64,000 nt of DNA, from NCBI GenBank assembly GCA_029465975.1, contig CM055744.1, forward strand, positions 2,865,552 through 2,929,551. The letters run 5' to 3'. Below the pieces are notes generated by a model that ran no database searches, was not told the origin of the DNA, and saw only the letters and a program-made list of their open reading frames with translations. The position numbers and the translations under genes are program-made. Shown one piece after another: positions 57,628-64,000 of this stretch. This DNA comes from Dallia pectoralis (taxonomy: Eukaryota; Chordata; Actinopteri; Esociformes; Umbridae). Each line of letters starts with the position of its first letter. Position 1 is the first letter of the stretch.

Positions 57628-57825
57628 ATGCACACACACACACAACTGAGGTTGCACTACAGACAACTGAGGTTGCACACACACACAACTGAGGTTGCAC
57701 ACACACACACAACTGAGGTTGCACACACACACACAACTGAGGTTGCACACACACACACAACTGAGGTTGCACACACACACAACTGAGGTTGCACACACAC
57801 ACACAACTGAGGTTGCACTACAGAA
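57628..57825. repeat. ~22-24-bp minisatellite with CA runs, 8 copies
   Basis: ACAACTGAGGTTGCACACACAC units; the first and last variants end in CACTACAGA. Confidence 0.95.
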
Positions 57826-58755
57826 AACTTTAAAAGAATTGTGACGATTAGTTGCAAGACAGACAGACACCGCTGGTGTTTTTGTTTCAGAGTTGTATTT
57901 TCCTGTTCGATCTCACAGAACCAGGTGGACTTCAGCTGAAATCATATGAAACACCTTGATTGCACACAGATGGACTCTATTTAACTATGTTGTAACACAA
58001 TGATGTGTAGAAATGTTGGAGAGGTTCGAATACATTTGAGAGCCACAGTATATATACATTATTACGACGAGTAAACGTAAGCGTGCTTCTCTATGGTTGC
58101 AGAGAGAATCTTTCATTCCATTTTTGTATCTAATTTGAACCCATGAATCTTCCCTGGCAGGGCTTTTGATTGCCTCTGTAGAACTGGTCTGAAAAGTGCA
58201 GTGAATTAGACACCTTTTCAACTCGCCCATAGACAATCCATTAGTTTAATTGCCAGCCCTGATTACCGGCAGGAAGGAAATCATTCAATATTCTGTATGC
58301 TTTTACGGTTGGATTCGATTCCCAGGAGGTAGCCTTTGGCTTAAGGAGCCAGTGGCTGTGTATGCAGATGTAGGGTTTGTGCTTCTTCTTCAGGTTTCAC
58401 AGGTGATTAAGATACCGAACGATTGACATATTTTGTAATGGATATAATTTTGACTGCCGTTTAATGCAGTCTATTTAACGGCTGTGATTCATTCACATCA
58501 TTGACAGAAGGTACATTTTGTAATGTTGATCTATGTTGTACAATCAACATTTAATTGAATGAACTCTGGTCTCTGCTTTCTGTGGAATAACATGTTTGTT
58601 TAGGGTCCCAAAGTCAGACCTCTGTTTCCATAGCAACAGTGATTTGTAGGCAAAAAGGACAGCCAAACAACCCTCTTGGAGCCCTTTGGACGAAGACTAG
58701 CTGAGCCAGACTAACATTTCCATTCAGATAAATTGATCAAACATGAAAGCAAACC
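57826..58755. other. no gene recognised
   Basis: Unique sequence; nothing supportable. Confidence 0.5.
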
Positions 58756-58757
58756 GG

Positions 58758-59182
58758 TTTAAGTTGCTTGTGTATGTTGCTTGTGTACGTTGCTTGTGTA
58801 CGTTTCTTGTGTACGTTGCTTGCTTGTGTATGTTGCTTGCTTGTGTATGTTGCTTGTGTATGTTGCTTGTGTACGTTGCTTGTGTACGTTGCTTGCTTGT
58901 GTATGTTGCTTGCTTGTGTACGTTGCTTGTGTACGTTGCTTGTGTACGTTGCTTGTGTACGTTGCTTGTATACGTTGCTTGTGTACATTGCTTGTGTACG
59001 TTGCTTGTGTACGTTGCTTGTGTACGTTGCTTGTGTACATTGCTTGTGTATGTTGCTTGTGTATGTTGCTTATATATGTTGCTTGTGTACGTTGCTTGTG
59101 TACGTTGCTTGTGTACGTTGCTTGTGTACGTTGCTTGTGTACGTTGCTTGTGTATGTTGTCTATATATGTTGCTTGTGTGTG
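58758..59182. repeat. 13-bp minisatellite, ~32 copies
   Basis: GTTGCTTGTGTAC units with TGTATG variants and occasional TTGCTTGC insertions. Since 13 is not a multiple of three, each frame cycles through the same peptide and all stay open. Confidence 0.95.
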
Positions 59183-60220
59183 TTTTTTCACTCGCTCAAT
59201 ACTTGTGGGAAAAGGCGGATGCTTATTCGTTATATATTGTATTCCACCTCCACAACCTGTCTTTTGGATTGCCATAAATGTCAACACTGAATATCTGTGT
59301 ATATTTCCTTTTCTGTCTCTACCTTTCCAATACTGACCTTCATCTATATTTATTTATCACTGTAACATTGCCCTAGTACCTGTTTATCTATTTGTCTTTC
59401 TTTTGTTCTCTGCATTGTTAAAGAAGCTCTTGATAGTGATCATTCCTCTGTCAGATATGGACTGGTTGTTTACCAGCCCTGTGACACATCACATATGACA
59501 TCATTTGATGTCGTGCCCAGACTTATTGATGATGTCGTGCCCAGACTTGAGAAGGACACCACAGATTATTCTAGCAACAGGATAGTAATTAATCGGCACA
59601 GCACTGCATGAATAAGAACCAGACATCTACACAAGATTCATTGAAGAATCAGAGTGAGAACTTCCATCTTGTACAATATTGCCGCTTGCATGAATGACTT
59701 CACTGCATTTTCTGTGATAGGATTTAGTGGTCAATGAACGTGAAGGATGTGAGCAGAAGCAGAAGCGGGGCCAAGGAAAGACCCGCCCCTTACTGCAATT
59801 CCCCAATAGGAGCCGCTTTCTCCGGTGACATGCTCTGTTCTCCGGAGGTTGCCATGGGTAACATTGGTTGTCATGGGTAACACAGCCTCCGATAAGGGCC
59901 GTTGTAGCAGTGAAGGTCCTTTTGGCGGCATGCTGAAAATTCACAGCTGGGCCCCACAAGGAGAGGGTTACAGTAGTATCAATGGGACTGGACTGCAGGA
60001 GGAATAAAGCCTTCAGGTAACTAGTGGACAGTGAATTCCAGTGAATTCCAGTGAATTCCAGTGAATTCCAGTGGCATCATGCTACTTACCTCACATCTGC
60101 TCTGTCTGTCAATCACCAAAACCAATCAAATGCTGTCTGCCAGAATGATGACCTATTCAGCCATAAGAATCTCCATTACGAAAGATTGCCTTTATGGATT
60201 CGTCATTTAGCTGATGGGGG
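59183..60220. other. no gene recognised; two short repeats
   Basis: GATGTCGTGCCCAGACTT occurs twice near 59510-59548, and GTGAATTCCA is repeated five times at about 60030-60072. Otherwise unremarkable. Confidence 0.55.
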
Positions 60221-60305
60221 AACACGCACACACACACACACGCACACACACGCACCCACACACACGCACACACACACACACATGCGCGCACACACGCAAA
60301 CACGT
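60221..60305. repeat. (CA)n microsatellite with CG interruptions
   Basis: ACACGCACACAC-type run. Confidence 0.95.
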
Positions 60306-60850
60306 ATTCATGGTCGTAGTCTAGTGCGTTAGCACCACTGCACTGCCTGTGTCTTACTGTTTTAACCCCTGGGATGAGTTGCTGCTGTTGTTAGATACAT
60401 GGATACATCCCATTCCACAGACCTTATCTCCCTCCTTATCTATCTTCTTCTGTCCCTCCATTTCTCCCTCGTTCTCTCCCTCCTCTCTCATCTCCCCATC
60501 CCCAACTACCTCCCCATATCTTTCCTGGGTCTTATCTCCTTAACCAAGGCTGATCAGATGGTATCAACCCTCTGGCCAAGCCTCTAGGCCTAAGCAGAAG
60601 GACAACAGGATTTGTTTCTCTTCTCTATGCTGTGTGGGTGGCTGAATGTGTGTTTGCCCAGCGGTACTTTATCCCCTCCACATACTAGAGTCCAATAGGA
60701 CAAATGGCCTTTCACCTCATGTGCTGCATCAGCTCAACTGGCTCCTTTCATCCCAGTGGGCAGCGAGGGGTTCCACTGAAACAGAATGAAAGAAAGTAGG
60801 AGAGAGAGAGTTAGAGATGTTAGTTTCTATAAAAGGTTTGACTCGGTTTT

Positions 60851-62448
60851 CCTGTGTTTCACTGTGTCCCGCTGTGTCCCACAGACATACAATAGTCCTG
60901 TGTTTCACTGTGTCCCGCTGTGTCCCACAGACATACAATAGTCCTGTGTTTCACTGTGTCCCGCTGTGTCCCACAGACATACAATAGTCCTGTGTTTCAC
61001 TGTGTCCCGCTGTGTCCCACAGACATACAATAGTCCTGTGTTTCACTGTGTCCCGCTGTGTCCCACAGACATACAATAGTCCTGTGTTTCACTGTGTCCC
61101 GCTGTGTCCCACAGACATACAATAGTCCTGTGTTTCACTGTGTCCCGCTGTGTCCCACAGACATACAATAGTCCTGTGTTTCACTGTGTCCCGCTGTGTC
61201 CCACAGACATACAATAGTCCTGTGTTTCACTGTGTCCCGCTGTGTCCCACAGACATACAATAGTCCTGTGTTTCACTGTGTCCGCTGTCTCCCACAGACA
61301 TACAATAGTCCTGTGTTTCACTGTGTGCTGTCTCACTGTAGTCCTGTGTTTCACTGTGTCCCGCTGTGTCCCACAGACATACAATAGTCCTGTGTTTCAC
61401 TGTGCTAGAGATGTACAATAGTCCTGTGTTTCACTGTGCTACAGATGTACAGTAGTCCTGTGTTTTACTGTGCTACAGATGTACAATAGTCCTGTGTTTC
61501 ACTGTGCTACAGATGTGCATTAGTCCTGTGTTTCACTGTGCTACAGATGTACAATTGTCCTGTGTTTCACTGTGTCCCGCTGTGTCCCACAGACATACAA
61601 TAGTCCTGTGTTTCACTGTGTCCCGCTGTGTCCCACAGACATACAATAGTCCTGTGTTTCACTGTGTCCCGCTGTCTCCTACAGACATACAATAGTCCTG
61701 TGTTTCACTGTGTTTGACTGTGTCCTACAGACATACAATAGTCCTGTGTTTCACTGTGCTAGAGATGTACAATAGTCCTGTGTTTCACTGTGCTACAGAT
61801 GTACAGTAGTCCTGTGTTTTACTGTGCTACAGATGTACAATAGTCCTGTGTTTCACTGTGCTACAGATGTACATTAGTCCTGTGTTTCACTGTGCTACAG
61901 ATGTACATGAGTCCTGTGTTTCACTGTGCTACAGATGTACATTAGTCCTGTGTTTCACTGTGCTACAGATGTACAATTGTCCTGTGTTTCACTGTGCTAC
62001 AGATGGCAATAGTCCTGTGTTTCACTGTGCTACAGATGGCCAATAGTCCTGTGTTTCACTGTGCTACAGATGTACATTAGTCCTTTGTTTCACTGTGCTA
62101 CAGATGTACATTAGTCCTGTGTTTCACTGTGCTACAGATGTACAATAGTCCTGTGTTTCACTGTGCTACAGATGTACATTAGTCCTGTGTTTCACTGTGC
62201 TACAGATGTACATTAGTCCTGTGTTTCACTGTGCTACAGATGTACAATTGTCCTGTGTTTCACTGTGCTACAGATGGCAATAGTCCTGTGTTTCACTGTG
62301 CTACAGATGGCCAATAGTCCTGTGTTTCACTGTGCTACAGATGTACATTAGTCCTTTGTTTCACTGTGCTACAGATGTACATTAGTCCTGTGTTTCACTG
62401 TGCTACAGATGTACAATAGTCCTGTGTTTCACTGTGCTACAGATGTAC
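60851..62448. repeat. minisatellite with related 46-bp and 34-bp units
   Basis: The first part repeats CCTGTGTTTCACTGTGTCCC plus GCTGTGTCCCACAGACATAC and AATAGT. From about 61400 the shorter CACTGTGCTACAGATGTACA version dominates. A block carrying AGATGGCAAT and TCCTTTG variants is duplicated at a 271-bp offset (62001 and 62272; 62081 and 62352). Confidence 0.95.
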
Positions 62449-62834
62449 CCTGTAGCTGTGTTCCCTGTACTTCCTTCTCTAGTTTTACAGTTCTGATAGG
62501 GCCATAGTTTTGCAGGCTCCAATCTAGGTCATATTTTGTGTTTATACTCTATATACTCTGCAGGTGTTTGTCTGTTTTTGTTTTTACTCAGATTCCTATC
62601 AAAATGAGAACCAGTATACGTTTAAAAATACATTTTTATGTTAATGGATTTTGAGTACTGGTTAGGTTTAGAATTTAGTTGTTTTGTTTTTGGTTAGAGT
62701 AAGGTTATGTCAGGATTAGTTTTATGGTTGATGGGGTAATGGATTTATTTTATGATGCAACATTTGAATAAGAAAAGGTGGTCAAGCTCTTCTGTGCTTT
62801 AAAAGGGGTCTTTATATGTGAGATTGTAAGGTGA
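62449..62834. other. no gene recognised
   Basis: AT-rich spacer between two arrays. Confidence 0.5.
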
Positions 62835-62837
62835 CAA

Positions 62838-63812
62838 CCTTTTCATCACATGACATGCCTTTTCATCACATGACATGCCTTTTCATCACATGACATGCCT
62901 TTTCATCACATGACATGCCTTTTCATCACATGACATGCCTTTTCATCACATGACATGCCTTTTCATCACATGACATGCCTTTTCATCACATGACAACCTT
63001 TTCATCACATGACATGCCTTTTCATCACATGACATGCCTTTTCATCACATGACATGCCTTTTCATCACATGACATGCCTTTTCATCACATGACATGCCTT
63101 TTCATCATGACATGCCTTTTCATCACATGACATGCCTTTTCATCACATGACATGCCTTTTCATCACATGACATGCCTTTTCATCACATGACATGCCTTTT
63201 CATCACATGACATGCCTTTTCATCACATGACATGCCTTTTCATCACATGACATGCCTTTTCATCACATGACATGCCTTTTCATCACATGACATGCCTTTT
63301 CATCACATGACATGCCTTTTCATCACATGACATGCCTTTTCATCACATGACATGCCTTTTCATCACATGACATGCCTTTTCATCACATGACATGCCTTTT
63401 CATCACATGACATGCCTTTTCATCACATGACATGCCTTTTCATCACATGACATGCCTTTTCATCACATGACATGCCTTTTCATCACATGACATGCCTTTT
63501 CATCACATGACATGCCTTTTTTCATGCCTTTTCACATGACATGCCTTTTCATCACATGACATGCCTTTTCATCACATGACATGCCTTTTCATCACATGAC
63601 ATGCCTTTTCATCACATGACATGCCTTTTCATCACATGACATGCCTTTTCATCACATGACATGCCTTTTCATCACATGACATGCCTTTTCATCACATGAC
63701 ATGCCTTTTCATCACATGACATGCCTTTTCATCACATGACATGCCTTTTCATCACATGACATGCCTTTTCATCACATGACATGCCTTTTCATCACATGAC
63801 ATGCCTTTTCAT
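62838..63812. repeat. 20-bp minisatellite, ~48 copies
   Basis: CATGCCTTTTCATCACATGA, almost invariant, with one TGACAACC variant near 62993, one 3-bp deletion near 63107 and a scrambled unit near 63517-63540. Each unit contains TCACATGA. Confidence 0.97.
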
Positions 63813-64000
63813 CTATCTATCTACTATGACAAGCATCATATATATTATCATATTATATAGTTATGATTCTGCATAGCCGTCACCTAATTAAAAACGGCCT
63901 GTCATGTTAAACAGGTCATGGTTAAAAATTTCCGAGGCAATTAAAGAAGACAAAAACTCTGAGAAATACATACATTATTCATGACTAAGCAGAGCGGCAT
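63813..64000. other. no gene recognised
   Basis: AT-rich sequence after a short CTAT run, to the window end. Confidence 0.5.

Noticed and set aside
58758..59182. Cysteine-rich membrane-like proteins in three frames
   Set aside because: A 13-bp array reads the same peptide in all frames; this is a repeat artefact.
62838..63812. CRISPR-like array (regular 20-bp repeats)
   Set aside because: There are no unique spacers between the repeats, and the surrounding DNA is eukaryotic. It is a simple tandem repeat.
1..64000. Ordinary host gene or tRNA/rRNA gene
   Set aside because: I found no multi-exon host coding pattern and no cloverleaf or rRNA-like stretch I could support by reading. An actual scan was not possible.

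Overview
The window looks like teleost fish DNA. It carries teleost-type transposons (hAT with BED fingers, Tc1/mariner, PIF/Harbinger, a THAP/P2X7-like element, sushi-type Ty3/Gypsy, L2-type LINEs), GT-AG introns, AATAAA signals, dispersed minisatellites and CA microsatellites. The typical L2/SINE 3' tail at 25.7 kb also points to fish. A pike/salmonid-like genome is possible, but this is a guess. No ordinary host gene was recognised. Almost every long open frame is transposon-derived or is a tandem array whose period keeps frames open.

Layout. 1-1736: end of a hAT element with a broken BED-finger transposase (minus strand). 1.9-10.1 kb: remains of a large intron-containing minus-strand gene that joins a decayed MULE-like DDE transposase (7.1-9.7 kb) to downstream exons for a Ulp1/SENP-like cysteine protease (exons at 1921-3321 and 6953-7069). 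A THAP plus P2X7-like transposon (about 4.9-6.9 kb) sits in one intron. 10.5-12.6 kb: truncated sushi-type Gypsy element. 13.0-14.2 kb: Harbinger remnants. 14.5-17.1 kb: hAT-like element. 17.9-19.5 kb: complete but frame-broken Tc1 element. 20.2-20.6 kb: solo LTR. 22.7-23.2 and 25.7-27.8 kb: two L2-type LINE fragments.

28.2-31.0 and 34.8-39.0 kb hold two complete LTR retrotransposons. Each has LTRs that look identical by eye and a 5-bp target-site duplication. Neither encodes gag or pol; the interior is one tandem-repeat, proline-rich coding region whose ATG lies inside the 5' LTR. In both, the sequence just inside the 5' LTR is complementary (10 and 11 nt) to a stretch of the LTR about 30 bp downstream of a TATA-like box. 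That is the arrangement expected for Tf1/sushi-type self-primed reverse transcription, and the two families differ in sequence in a compensating way. A diverged solo LTR of the first family lies at 44.8-45.2 kb.

44-64 kb is dominated by long minisatellites (units of 12, 13, 16, 20, 33, 34 and 46 bp), including TTAGGG-containing repeats. Two small hAT elements (49.9-50.9 and 55.6-56.6 kb) are inserted among them.

Functionally, nothing here forms a host pathway. The gene sets make sense as mobile-element machinery: transposases with DNA-binding BED/THAP fingers, a protease passenger, LTR promoters with self-priming sites, and non-autonomous elements that would depend on enzymes supplied by relatives such as the sushi-type remnant at 10.5 kb.
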